Shown here in pieces: positions 33,290-45,758 of a stretch of DNA of 64,000 nt (within the stretch, counting starts at the first letter, position 1; each line of letters opens with the position of its first letter). Source of the DNA: Okapia johnstoni (taxonomy: Eukaryota; Chordata; Mammalia; Artiodactyla; Giraffidae); NCBI GenBank assembly GCA_024291935.2, contig CM044317.1, forward strand, positions 60,254,730 to 60,318,729, given 5' to 3'. Position numbers and translations under genes: made by a program. The notes under the pieces were generated by a model. The model was not told where the DNA came from. It searched no databases and was given only the letters and a program-made list of their open reading frames with translations.

Positions 33290-33680
33290 TTTTTTTTTTC
33301 TGAGAGCAAGTTTCCAACAGGGAAAATGATGTCTTTGGTCATCCAGTCAATGACCCTGAGAAATCAAGTAAGATAAAAACTGGAAAATGTACCATAGAGT
33401 GGTCAGTAATGGAATCATACAAATAGCTTAAATGGGATAATGAGGGAGAAATCTGGATGTAGTTGAGGTATAAAAAGTGAATAAGGACAGGCAGCAAAGT
33501 GTGAAACCACGTCAGATCTGCTGCTTTAAGCTTGGAGACACTTGATACTTAAATCGAAGGAGTAAGTGCAATCACAGAAAGGGAAACAGAATCCCTGGTA
33601 AAGCAAGTTGCCTTAGGTCAGGAGCCTGAAAAGCAGTGCACAAGAAAGGCTTGGGCTAGAAAGAGTAAGTCTAGAAGGAG
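33290..33680 (-). mobile_element. L2 relic, antisense
   Basis: 'gaccctgagaaatcaagtaa' and 'gataaaaactggaaaatg', then 'gagtggtcagtaatg', match antisense L2 ('gagaggtcaagtaggatgagaactgag ... ttggtgac'). The same L2 region is seen at about 27290-27340. Diverged and non-coding. Confidence 0.5.
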
Positions 33681-33773
33681 ACCAGGAAAGGGCAGATAGG
33701 AGTTTATGAGTTGGTAGGCAGCAAAAAAAATTGAGGATCTTTATTGTACACATGAAATTTTCAGGTTTAGTAT

Positions 33774-33820
33774 GGGGATTCCCTAGTGACTCAGACGGTA
33801 AAGCATACTGCTCTGTTATA
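33774..33820 (+). mobile_element. 47-bp head-only Bov-tA SINE fragment with TSD
   Basis: 'ggggattccctagtgactca' and 'gacggtaaagcatactgctc' are the first ~45 bases of the SINE (tRNA-like head). No Bov-A tail follows. A perfect 8-bp direct repeat tttagtat flanks it at 33766-33773 and 33821-33828. Confidence 0.8.
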
Positions 33821-33828
33821 TTTAGTAT

Positions 33829-34299
33829 ATTACAAGAGAGCTCAATGCAATGAAAATATGGAAAATGAGAAAGTTCCATTTGAGTTATGTTTATAGTTAT
33901 ATATTGGCCAACAGAGTTTCATAAGCAAAACACTTAATTGGCTATTTGTTCATTTATTCATTCAAAAAATATATTTAGAGTTTAACATTGTCAGAAACTT
34001 TGTTTCTACAGAGGACACAGGAAAAAGTGAGATTTAGTTTCAACATAAAAGACTATAACTAACTGTACAATAGCATAGTTTGACTATAAAGATTCCTAAA
34101 TGTCACAATTGATTCTTTGTGAGAAAAATCAAGTATTTTACAGTTGCCTGAAAAATACTGTTGTTACTATTTTGTCTGAGAATATTTAATATTTGAGCAC
34201 GAAACTGTCACCTGTTGAGGACAGACAATATGTCTTGTTCAGGGAATGAATCTCTAAAACACTTCGGGGGCATCTGAGACTATGAAATTGAATCTTAAT
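33829..34299. other. Unassigned sequence
   Basis: No gene or named repeat recognised. Confidence 0.4.
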
Positions 34300-34605
34300 G
34301 TGGCCCTCTTACGCTGTTGGTGGGAATGCAAACTAGTACAGCCACTATGGAGAACAGTGTGGAGATTCCTTAAAAAACTGGGAATAGAACTGCCATATGA
34401 CCCAGCAATCCCACTGCTAGGCATACACACCGAGGAAACCAGAATTGAAAGAGATGCGTGTACCCCAATGTTCATCGCAGCACTGTTTACAATAGCCAGG
34501 ACATGGAAGCAACCTAGATGTCCATCGGCAGATGAATGGATAAGGAAGCTGTGGTACATATACACAATGGAATATTACTCAGCCATTAAAAAAAAATACA
34601 TTTGA
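34300..34605 (+). pseudogene. L1 ORF2p C-terminal fragment
   Basis: About 100 codons of open frame encode the C-terminal, Cys-containing end of L1 ORF2p: '[20 protein letters not shown]', '[19 protein letters not shown]', '[20 protein letters not shown]' and '[15 protein letters not shown]'. It stops right after 'KKKYI' at an a-run where the frame is lost. The upstream endonuclease and RT are absent, so it is a dead fragment, but its integrity points to a young insertion. Confidence 0.9.
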
Positions 34606-35046
34606 ATCGGTTCTATTGAGATGGATGAAACTGGAGCCCATTATACAGAGTGAAGTGAGCCAGAAAGAAAAGCACCAATACAGTATACTAATGCATGTAT
34701 ATGGAATTTGAAAGATGGTAATGGTAACTCTATATGTGAGACAGAATAAGAGACACAGATGCACAGAACAGTCCTGTGGACTCTGAGGGAGAAGGTGAGG
34801 GTGGGACGTTCTGGGACAATTACATTGAAACATGTATATTGTCATATGTGAAACGGAACACCATTCCATGTTCTATGCATGGGACGGATGCTCAGGGATG
34901 GAGCGTTGGGATGACACAGAGGGATGGGAAGGGGAGGGAGGTGGGAGGAGGGTTCGGGAGGGGGAGCACATGTGAATCCATGGCTGATTCATGTCAATGT
35001 ATGGCAAAAACTACTACAATATTGTAAAGTAATTAGCCCCCAACTA

Positions 35047-35092
35047 AAATAAATAAAAAATAAATAAATAAATAAATAAAGTAAAAAAAAAT
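35047..35092 (+). repeat. (AAAT)n-type A-rich tail of the L1
   Basis: 'aaataaa' and 'taaa' units at the L1 3' end, followed by 'gtaaaaaaaaa'. Tail-derived microsatellite. Confidence 0.9.
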
Positions 35093-36985
35093 TGGTCTCA
35101 CAAATTTTAAAAGCAGGAAAGAATATAGGTCTTCTTCAATATTTTTCCAGGGTGCCAAATCTCACAAAATAAGTGCAATATTGTTTCAATACTCTGCATA
35201 GATATTTACTCATAGAAAAGAGAAACATGTTAATACTTGAGTTCAGTACATTTGAGTTGAGACATTTTCATTGAGAGGTTCATCTAAATTTTGGGAGCTT
35301 ATTCTAAACATGCAAGAGCATGAGTGCATGTGTATATGTTTATGTGTTTGTCTGTGTATTCCATTATAAAAACTTTCAATAAGTCTACCCAACACTGAAG
35401 TCTAGCAAACATATATATAACATTAACTTTCAAGTGCTTAGACTTTGTCTTTGATGTGTATTTACTGGATGTATTGTTATGTCAATAGTCGAACTTTGAC
35501 TCATGAATTATCTTAAGATCAGTTTAGTTCCACTCTGATTTTCATGTTGATTGAAATAATACAGAACATGTAAATTAAGCTCTAAGGAAAATTTAGTGGG
35601 TTGTCCCATGAGATATATGTCACACATTTACACACACACTCACACACACACTCACCCCTACAGAAATTCAAAAAGCCTATAAAGAAACTTGAATTAAACT
35701 GAAGATAATAGCAAATAGCGGGCATATACTTTTGTAAAAATGTGCAAGTCCCCAAGGTCTTAACTTTGATATTTATGTGAATGTTTGTTGTTTTAGACTT
35801 GTGTCTTTTGTCTCCTATTTCTTTCCCAGTTAAGAGCTAATTCAGACTCTGTGGGAGGTTACAGCCCAGTACCAAAGAGGAATTTTCTATCTATAATGCA
35901 CGCACAGAGAGATATTCACATACACTTGAGTAGCTTCCACACAATTCAATTTCTGAAGTATTCTCTGTGTCATTTTATTTTTCACTTCTTTTCAGAAGTG
36001 GTTTCCATAGAGGACATGTTGTCTGGAATATAGTAACTGACACAACTTACAATAACTAACAACTTAGATTGTGATTTAACTTTTTATGAAGTTGGAATTC
36101 CTAGTAGGAAAAGTGTTTAATCTACAATTGTTCTGAATCAGACTTTCAAAACATTATTTACCCATATAAGAAGATAAACTTATCACATCCAAGGTTTGTC
36201 AAATTCTAGTGAACAACTTGAGAACATTTAATTGCATGGGTTTAAGATATTTCTTTTTAATGTTAAGCAGTCCGATCTTTAATCCAAACCCAATATATCT
36301 CATTACCAATAGAAAAATGTGCAAATGGACAAAAAAAACCATATATCTTGGTTTTGCAATTTCTGCACCATAAAATAATAGGCAACTTGACTTCAAGTTA
36401 ACTTTCCTTGGTAACGCTTACATACTCTCTCACCTCAAATTACCCTGTAGAAATGCCTAGAATAGTGATAGAGCCTACCTTCAAAAGATATCAGTTAAAT
36501 GCAGGAATAGTAAATGCATTTTACTATATAAATAGCAAATGAGTACGTAAGCAAATAAGTACATTTAAACTTTTAATCAATTTAAAGAAAATAAGGAAAT
36601 AAAATTATATTTAAGATTAAACTACTTCATTAGAATGATGCATTGCTCAGTACTTGCAGTACAAGGTTATAATTGAATAACTGACTATCTATACATAATT
36701 CAATAATACTTAACAAAATAATAATGAGATTTCTACTATTAAATGTAGATACTCTGGACTTTAAAACATGGTAAAATATATGTACAATTCAAAGAAGAAA
36801 GATACTCAAAACTAATAATTTCAAGAAATTTGAATGGAAGAGAAAACAAAGGAATTTGAGTTATTCTGCCCTACAAATTTTGAAGACTATCAGCACAGAA
36901 GGCTAATTTAGATAAACTGGTTTCAGTAAAGTTGAGGGATTAATTACAGATATCAGGGTAAAAACTTAGGATGCTAATTCAAATC
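35093..36985. other. Unique AT-rich interval with a CA tract
   Basis: No gene or named repeat. An interrupted (CA)n lies at 35621-35656, and a TG-rich stretch at about 35325-35358. Confidence 0.45.
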
Positions 36986-37333
36986 TTTTTCAAGTTGATG
37001 ATTAAAAAAAAACACCTTGGTATCATTTAGAGTTCTACTAAATGATGGTGCTTCCCTGATGGTACTAATGGTAAAGAACCTGCCTGCCAATGCTGGAGAC
37101 ACAAGAGATGTGGGTTCAACCCCTGGGTTGGGAAGATCTCCTGGAGAAGGAAATGGCAACATGCTCCAGTATTCTTGCCTGTAGAATCCCATGGACAGAA
37201 GAGCCTGGCAGGCTATGGTCCATAGGGTCACAAAGAGTCGGGCACAACTGAAGCAGCTTAGCATGAGAAATTTAATTTTTTTTTCAAGTTGATGATTAAA
37301 AATATCACCTTGGAATCACTTAGAGTTCTACTA
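36986..37333 (+). repeat. 55-bp direct duplication flanking a SINE
   Basis: 36986-37040 and 37280-37333 are copies of one sequence. Both contain 'tttttcaagttgatgattaa', 'caccttgg' and 'tagagttctacta', with only a few differences (for example tggtatcattt against tggaatcactt). The Bov-tA SINE lies between them. The length is far above a normal target-site duplication. Confidence 0.93.
37049..37268 (+). mobile_element. Bov-tA SINE, sense
   Basis: Head 'gtgcttccctgatgg', 'gtgggttcaacccctgggtt' (B-box region), tail 'ccagtattcttgcctgtaga' and 'gggtcacaaagagtcgggca'. Full length, inside the duplicated segment. Confidence 0.95.
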
Positions 37334-39499
37334 GGCAAAGTTGTCAGGGTATCTTGAAAAAATATACATCTGGGAAAACGATAGTATAAATAAGTGCTTC
37401 CTTTTATAACATCTATGATAATAAATAATGCTTTAAAATATGTTAGGGGATAGGTTGTACATTTTGGTCTTTAAGAAAAATGAGGTGGATTTCCTATGTA
37501 TATAAATTACATTCTAGGAAGTACCCCTGAAGTTATTTGAACTCTTTCAACTCTCTGGAAGCCATTGCACCTCTCTCCTCTCCACCTAAGGCAACTACCC
37601 AAGGTGCCCATGAGAGAATATCTAGTACAGACTGCTTGCTCATGGCATAGGCCCTTGGGGATCCTATTTCATCTAACAAAAGCAAACCAAGCAAATAAGT
37701 AAATATATACATAATATATTCTACAGTGAGTACTATTTTTATTTTTAAGGATAGTCCTATCTCACTTTGAGATACTGAGCTTTAGCCCCTATCTGATGTG
37801 GTATGAATACAAGTGTTTATATTAGATAGAAAAAAAGAGATGGATGATATGGCAATTTTAAAAACTGGATAAAAAATATTCCTCAAACACTTCTCCACCC
37901 AAAGAAGTCAGAAACAGATTGTGTTGCCATAAATAATCCAAGTAAAATCAACAGAGTCTCTTTTAGTCTAGAATTGATATAGGGTGGGAAAGCCTTTCAG
38001 AAGAAATGTTCTAAATCACCTATTTTGCCCCATATTTGCAATTATTTCAACTTTTAAATTCTAAGTTTGTAAAATGATACATCAAAAATGAATATATACG
38101 TTATATATGTATTCAATATGCATTGAGATCATTCAAATGATTTATAAAAATGATCCACTCAACAAGTCAAGTAAAAACTGTTTCCTTTTCACCACACTGG
38201 ACTTAAAAAACATGATGGATTAGTTCCCTTTCCCCTTATAGTTTCTTTTTGCTTTGGAATGCTAACAACTCTTGCTATCCTTGAGAAAAATAGCAAAGCA
38301 GGAATTTTTGTAATAGGATCTACTTAACAATCTGAGTTTACTCACATTACAGAATAGTCTCATGTTTTAGCTAAAATAGGTGTGACATCTGAGTTACACT
38401 TGGGGCCAATGAAATACGAAGGCCAGAACAAAAGAAGGGCATGTGCTAATTCCGTAAAATGGAAGGAAGGAAGAACAGACACTTGAAAGGGGCATTTTAT
38501 AAAAAAAACCCATTGGTGGTTTTAAATGCCTTCATGATTATTTAATGTGCAGACTTAGTGAGCTGAAAGAATATCTAGATTCTCTATCATTCTCAGTCTC
38601 TTAGACACTAAATGTTCTCTTGAATATTAGAAACCAGAGTTCCACTAAGTAATAACATATAATTGTCTCTATGAACAGAATAGAAGACACAAAAATGTTA
38701 TTAGACTTGATTCTTTGACTCTGAATTTAATAAGTATAAAAATAATCCATGGGAAGAATAACTGAAATGAAATAAAATATCAAAACATTGTTTCCAGAGC
38801 TTCCTGAAGTAAAATATTTCTAATGCATGTATATTTGAACTACAAAACTACAAAATGATTTTATAAATGGCAAAAGCTTCTGAAATTATTCCTGCTAAAG
38901 TACAGCTTTTATATACCTGTGACTGTACAGTTAAGATCTTTGTTTTTTTTAAAGTATTTCACATTAATTAATGACTAACTTTACTACTGTTATTAGTGAA
39001 GATATTCTTTTAACCTTGGTATGGTAAGAAATCATTCCTACAGTTTTGATGATGTTGACATCATGGTGGGTTCATGAATTGTTTATTGAAACAAATCAAG
39101 ATTTCACCATCTTACATAACTCTGAATAAGCAGTGTTAGAGATATTGAAGCATTCTGTAATGCACTTGTTGGTTTTACTTTAATAATTTAATAACAATTT
39201 TCCAAGTAATATGCATTTAATTGCTTAATCCCTTAATATTAATTTTTAGCCCAAACCAACTATATGCCTTCTGTTGCAATACACTAGGCAACCATGTTTA
39301 TTTCTGGTTTTATTTCTGACTGTACAATTTTTGAAAGCAATAATTTAGTTAAAAATTTGTTTTCAAGTGAAATGACATACATTATTTAATAATTTTATTT
39401 TTCTACTTTTCAAAAATGTATTCAAATTTCTCACAGATAAACAAAGAAGTTTATTTTAAGCAGAGAAGACAACAATCGCAAAGGCACACAGTTATGAAA
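37334..39499. other. Unique AT-rich interval
   Basis: About 2.2 kb without a recognised gene, RNA or repeat family. Confidence 0.45.
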
Positions 39500-40150
39500 C
39501 AATACAACATGTTCAAAGAAGAGAAAGTAGCTCAGTATGGCAGAAGTATTGCGTTCCTTCTGATAGTCATAAACAGATAAGGCCAGAGCCAGGCTAAAAA
39601 AAATGCAATGGAGTCTGCGTGATATTCAAAAAGGTTTAGGAAAGTATCAAATGGTTTTAAGGAGGAACCTAATAAATGTTTTCTTTCAGAGAGATTACTC
39701 TAGAAAAGCATAGTGTATACATTAAATGTTGAGAAGGATTTTGGCAAGAAAACTAGTGAGCAGAAAGTTGTAATATTTGAAGTAAGAGAAGATGAAATTG
39801 TGAACTTCGAAAATGGTGGTAGTGAGAAGAATAGGAGGCAAGTTCTGTAAATACTCAGAACGAAAAGCACCATGAATCTTTGACTAGCTGAATGTGGAGT
39901 TGGGAACATAAGAGCTAGTAGGAAAGTTAAACTAAGACCCTGAGAGAGATCCAAGAATTAATGAAGAAAGAATATATATCCATGATGAAATTAATATGCC
40001 AGAATTAAATCATAAATAAGAGGGGAAGAGCAGATTATAAGTGAGTACAACTCAAGATAGATCATGACCCTCAGGGAATGACGTGAAATAGTGCTCAGAA
40101 GCTGTGGTTGATCTTTGAGGGAAGGTATAGCAATAGACGTGTCAGTCTAG
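39500..40150 (-). mobile_element. Probable L2 relic, antisense
   Basis: Purine-rich text such as 'tggttttaaggaggaaccta', 'agagattactctagaaaagc' and 'aaaatggtggtagtgag' parallels antisense L2 ('ggttttgagcaggggagtgacatgat ... aggatcactctggctgctg'). Memory-based, old and non-coding. The minus-strand open frame at 39700-39954 comes from this bias. Confidence 0.42.
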
Positions 40151-41484
40151 ATTAGTCATTCACAATGGACATGGACAACTCTATGGAATTGTCATTTTAG
40201 TAAATGGTGTTCTCCTATTTTCTGCAAAATCCAATGTTTATCTAGTATTTAGATTAGGCACTGATCCTCAATTTTTATTAAGTTAAAGCAAGCTTTTGCT
40301 AATAGTATATTTTTTATATAAACTGCATATTTATAGCAAGAAAAATGTTTATATCTTTTTCCATTGTCATCCATTTCATTTGGTATTGATAGGGAAAGGA
40401 GAATTCATTTTACAATTAAGCACAGGAAACATTTCTTCTTAAGAAGAGATTTAAGACTTGCCACATTAGGAAGTCATCAACTGGAAAAAAAAATCAGAAC
40501 AAGTGCATGCTCAATGTAAATCTCAAATCCTCTAGCTTAACTTTTTCTCATGTCATACAGAAAGTCATTGAACATAAATTATTGTTTCAGAATATATACA
40601 CATAATTTCCCTGTTGGGTCATTTTCTTAAATCTAATCAAGATGATCTCTATTCAAAAGAATTTAACTAAAACTTGAATTGGTATCTTGTGTGTATTCTA
40701 TAGATTTTTATGCTAGTACTCATTAAAAACTGGCTTTCATATACAAATTTTCATTTTTTCAACCCAATTTTCCCAGTGCCTAAATTATTCCCTGGGGTTA
40801 ATTAAGCTTTTTTTTTTTCTTTTTAGAAATACATTAACTCTTTAAGGCCACTAGGGTTTAGTTTTCAGTATATTGACATTATTTTTTAAATTATACACAA
40901 GAGCATTTAATTCATATGATTTTAGCATATACGATTTAACTCATATTTATATAATCACTTCAAGATGAATTATCCTGAGAAATAAACTTGTTTCTTTCAC
41001 TTGTAATAGCTAGTTATTTCTTTAAGGTAATAGAAGAGGGTTTTAAATTAGATTGCCAAGAAGCATTCCTTTTGTTTCTGCTATCTGCTTATTTGTTTCA
41101 CTCTATGCGTTAAAAAACAGTGAATTTGCTAACAGGCATGTCATTACAATTATATAACAATTGTTACCAACTACTCAAGTAATCAGGATGAAAAACTACA
41201 TTTCAATTTAGAATTTTACTCTGAAGAAGGATAGGACTGTATTTAAAATACTGCAGGTTTTAGAACCCTTTGTAAGTTAATATCTTTAATTGGCATATTG
41301 GATGTGGAATAGACACATCCTTCTTGGTGAGTTTAACATGAAATAAAATAACTTATTTTCAAACCAATAGATATGGAATATACTTTATAAATTAATATAT
41401 ACAAAAGCAACTCTGTCAAAAAAATTTTAACACTTAAAAGATTTTTTTCTTGTCCTGCTAAAATACAAAGAATGCTCACATCAA
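40151..41484. other. Unique AT-rich interval
   Basis: No gene or named repeat recognised. Confidence 0.45.
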
Positions 41485-44400
41485 TAAAATTAGAAATGAA
41501 AAAGAAGTTAAATTGACACCACAGAAATACAAAGGATCATGAGTCTAATACAAACAACTCTACGACCAACAAAATGGAGAGTCTAGAAGAAATGCACAAA
41601 TTCTTAGAAAGGTACAGACTTCCAAGACTGAACCAGGAAGAAATAGAAGATATGGACAAAGCAATCACAAGTACTGAAATTGAAACTGTGATTTAAAAAC
41701 TTCCAACAAACAAAAAGTCCAGGTCCAGATGACCTCACAGGAAAACTCTATCAGACATTTAGAGAAAAATTAATACCTATGCTTCTGAAATTCTTCCAAA
41801 AATTTGCAGAGAAAGAAACATTCCCAAGCTCATTATACTATGCTAACATCACTCTGATACCAAAACCAGACAAACATACCACAAAAGAAGAAAATTGCAT
41901 TCCAATATCACTGATGAACTGAGGTGCAAAAATTCTCAGCAAAATGCTAGCAAAGCAAACCTGACAATACATTAAAAGGATCATATACCATGATCGAGTA
42001 GGATTAATCCCAGGGATACAGTTCTGTTCAGTTCAGTCACCCAGTTGTGTCCGACTCTTTGCAATCCCATGGACTGCAGCATGCCAGGCCTCCCTGTCCA
42101 TTACCAACTCCTGGAGTTTACACAAACTGATGTCCATTGAGTCAGTGATGCCATCCAACCATCTCATCCTCTGTTATCCCCTTCTCCTTCCGCCTTCAAT
42201 CATTCCCAGCATCAGGGTCTTTTCCAATGAGTCAGTTCTTCGTATCAGGTGGCCAAAGTATTGGAGTTTCAGCTTCAGCATCAGTCCTTCCAATGAATAT
42301 TCAGTACTGATTTCCTTTAGGATGGGCTGGTTGGTTCTCCTTGCAGTCCAAGGGACTCTAAGAGTCTTCTCAAACACCACAGTTCAAAAGCATCAATTCT
42401 TCAGCGCTCAGCTTTCTTTATAGTCCAACTCTCAAATCAATACATGAATACTGGAAAAGCCATAGCTTTGACTAAATGGACCTTTGTTGTCAAAGTAATG
42501 TCTCTGCTTTTTAATATGCTGTCTAGGCTGGTCATAACTTTTCTTCCAAGGTGTAAGCTTCTTTTAATTTCATGGCTATAGCTACCATCTGCAGTGATTT
42601 TAGAGCCCCCAAAATAAAGTCTGTCCCTGTTTCCACTGCTTCCCCATCTATTTGCCATGAACTGATGGGACCGGATGCCATGATCTTAGTTTTCTGAATG
42701 TTGAGTTTTAAGCCAACTTTTTCACTCTCCTCTTTCACTTTCATCCAGAGGCTCTTTAGTTCTTCTTCGCTTTCTGCCATAAGGGTGGTGTCATCTACAC
42801 ATCTGAAGTTATTGATATTTCTCCCGGAAATCTTGATTCCAGCTTGTGCTTCATCCAGTCCAGCTTTTCTCATGATGTACTCTGCATATAAGTTAAATAA
42901 GCAGAGTGATAATATACAGCTTTGACATACTCCTTTCCTGATTTGGAACTAGTCTGTTGTTTCATGTCCAGTTCTAACTGTTGCTTGTTGACCTGCATAC
43001 CGATTTCTCCGGAGGCAGGTAAGGTGGTCTGGTACTCTCATCTCTTTAAGAATTTTTGGATCCAAGTACATGCAAATCTTCAGTACATGCAAATCAATTA
43101 GTGCAATACACCACACTAAAAAACTGAAGGATAAAATCTGTAAGATCATCTCAATCGATGCAGAGAAGCTTTTGACATAATTCAACACTCATTTATGATA
43201 AAAACTCTCCAGAAACTGGGCACAGAGGGAAACTACTTTAGCCATAATAAAGTCCATATATGACAGACCCACAGCTAACATTATTCACAATTGTGAAAAT
43301 GTGAAAATACTTCTTCTAAGATGAGGAACACTCTCACCCCTTTTATTCAACATAGTTTTAGAAGTCCTAGCCCTTCCAACATAGTTTTGGAAGCCCTTTA
43401 TGGCAATCAGAGAAGAAAAAGAATAAACGAAGTCCAAAGTGGAAAAGAAAAACTACCACTCTTTGCAAATGACATGATACCATACACAGAAAATCCTAAA
43501 GATGCTACCAGAAAACTATTAGAGCTCATTAATGAATTTGGTAACATTGCAAGGATACAAATGGGACCTAATTAAACTTAGAAACATTTTCATAGCAAAG
43601 AAAACCATAAACTAAACAAAGAGACATCCCTCAGAATGAGAGAAAGTATGTGCAAATAGAGCAATCAACAAAGGATTAATTTCCAAAATATACAAACAGC
43701 TCATTCAGCTCAATATCAAAAAACAAACAGCCCCAAAATGGGTGGATGACCTAAGCAGACATTTATTCAAAGAAGATATACAGATGGCCAAAAAAGCACA
43801 TGAAAAGATGCCTGATATCATTAATTATTAGAGAAAAGCAAATTGAAACTACAATGAGGTGTCACCTCACACTAGTCAGAAAGGCCATCATCAAAAAATA
43901 TAAAAACAATAAATTCTGAAGAAGGTATTGGGAAAAAGGAACCCTTCTACCCTTTTGGTGGGAATGATGGAGATCAGTATAAAGGTGTCTTAAAAAAACC
44001 AATATAGAAGCATAATATGATCGAGAAATCTCACTTCTTGGCATATATTTGGTGAAAAAACTGTAATTTGGAAAGATATATGCACCCAATATTCATTACA
44101 ATACTGTTTACAACAGCCAAGACCTGGATGCTACCTAATGTCCATTGACAGAGGAATAGATAAAGAAGACATGGTATGAATATTAGCCGTAAAAAAGAAT
44201 GAAATAATGCCAACTGCAGCAACATGGATGGATGTAGAGACTGTCAGATTGATAAAGTAAGTCAGAGAAAGACAAATAATATATGATATAGTTACCAGGT
44301 GAGAAAGGAAGGGGGGGTGGTTAAACTGGGAGATTGGGACTGACATATACATACTACAGTTTATAAAATAGATAAAAAGGACCTAGTGTATAGCAGAGGG

Positions 44401-44545
44401 AACGCTACTCAATACTTTGATCTATATGGGAAGAGAATCTAAAAAAGAGTGGACCTTAGGATATATATAACTGATTCATTTGCTCTACACCTGAAACTAA
44501 CATAACATTGTAAATCAACTAAACTCCAAAGAAACCTTTTAATGA
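41485..44545 (+). mobile_element. Decayed L1, split by BovB copy E and internally deleted
   Basis: L1 ORF2 in sense orientation. 41485-42020 covers the region before the RT core ('ccaagactgaaccaggaaga', 'actctgataccaaaaccaga', 'catatcaccatgatcgag'-like). 43058-43557 covers the RT core, including 'PLFANDMIPYTENPKDATRK', where the usual FADD is FAND. 43558-44230 covers the C-terminal part, and the 3' UTR runs to about 44545. At 43557-43565 the text jumps from the post-FADD RT ('aaggatacaaa') to far downstream sequence ('tgggacctaattaaac'), so a block of ORF2 is missing. The rest of the frame is riddled with stops. Confidence 0.85.
42021..43057 (-). mobile_element. BovB copy E inside the L1, antisense
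   Basis: Runs from the 3' tail ('gttcagttcagtcacccag') on the left to mid-RT ('ggtctggtactctcatctc') on the right. The minus-strand frames contain 'AGIKISGRNINNFRCVDDTT', a degraded YADD (CVDD), and 'KEESEKVGLKLNIQKTKIM'. It inserted into the L1 at 'cccagggatac', and L1 text resumes at 'cttcagtacatgcaaatc'. A short imperfect repeat (ggatac/ggatcc) flanks it. Confidence 0.95.
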
Positions 44546-45524
44546 AAGAAAAAAATAGAGGGAATCTATAAGCTTGGGTAAGCTAGAGTCAAGGGAATTC
44601 TCTGCTCAATTTTCTGTCAAACTTAAATTGTTCTAAAAATTACATTCTATTAATTATCAAAATTAATAAAAGGATATCAGTAATCTGACTCCTGGCCCCA
44701 GTGATCTCATGGAGACACATCTACCCTGATGCACATTTTATCTGCAGGTATCTCTTCTCCACAGGCACAAGGGATCTCCTTATACAAAATTGATGATGGT
44801 GTAAATCTTTGTGAAAAGACAGATAAAACTTGTTTCTCCTCAAATGCTTTGAGTGTTGCATGACAGTCAGGCTAGAAAGAGATTTTTACATTCAACATCT
44901 TTTACTGTAGTGTAATGAAACCTGTCACACAGTTGTGTTGACAATAATAGATGATTAATAATTTTGATAAAAGATTTCTTTCCAAAAATTAAACACTGTC
45001 TACAAATCCATAAATTTTGTAGCAGTGTTAACATTAATCTTGACATATCAGATACAATACTATACCATAATCAAATCATTAGCTGAGCTCTATCATTTTT
45101 CACTCAGTAGGATGTCAGGGGAATAGGACATAATGTTCAATAATGTCATGAATTTAATAAAATAAGAAAAGAGACAAGGAAAAATCCTTGGTAATAATTT
45201 TCATTCCAAATGAAAACTCTTGTGATGACTTCTTCTTTTTACATTTCCTTTCACTCATATAAATCTATTTTAATATTTTGCCCTCTTATTTCACTATCAA
45301 ACAATCTTGCTTATAAAAAAATTGAAGTTGAAGTTAAGGACTATTTTGTGTTAGATTTTCCGCTATCTTACCTGATGCTTCAAGCCTAAAAACACATTTA
45401 TTTTTATAAAAATGTTCTTTAAACAGATTATTTTACATTGTCACATGCTGTAATTAGGTCTCAAGAACTAACCCATCTTATAACTGAAAGGTTTTAGCTT
45501 TGATCAACTTATCCTCATTTCCCT
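44546..45524. other. Unassigned sequence
   Basis: No gene or named repeat recognised. Confidence 0.4.
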
Positions 45525-45719
45525 CACCCCTACAGGCTGGCTAAACCACCATTCTAGTCTCTGTTACTGTGAGTTCAACTTAATTTTCCATACATTGTAA
45601 GTTCATATAGTATTTGTCTTTTTTGTCTTATTTCACATAGCATAATGTCTTCCAATTCATCCATGTTGTCAAAAATAGCAGAATTTTGTTTTTATGGTTG
45701 AATAATATTCATATATATA

Positions 45720-45758
<39 letters not shown>

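Larger units (their letters stand above)
34300..35092 (+). mobile_element. Ruminant L1 3' end (~0.8 kb)
   Basis: 5'-truncated L1 covering the ORF2 C-terminus, the 3' UTR ('gaggtgggaggagggttcgg', 'atggctgattcatgtcaatg') and an (aaat)n tail. It belongs to the same young subfamily as the 13416 and 32712 copies. The right end is clear, but no convincing target-site duplication was seen. Confidence 0.95.
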
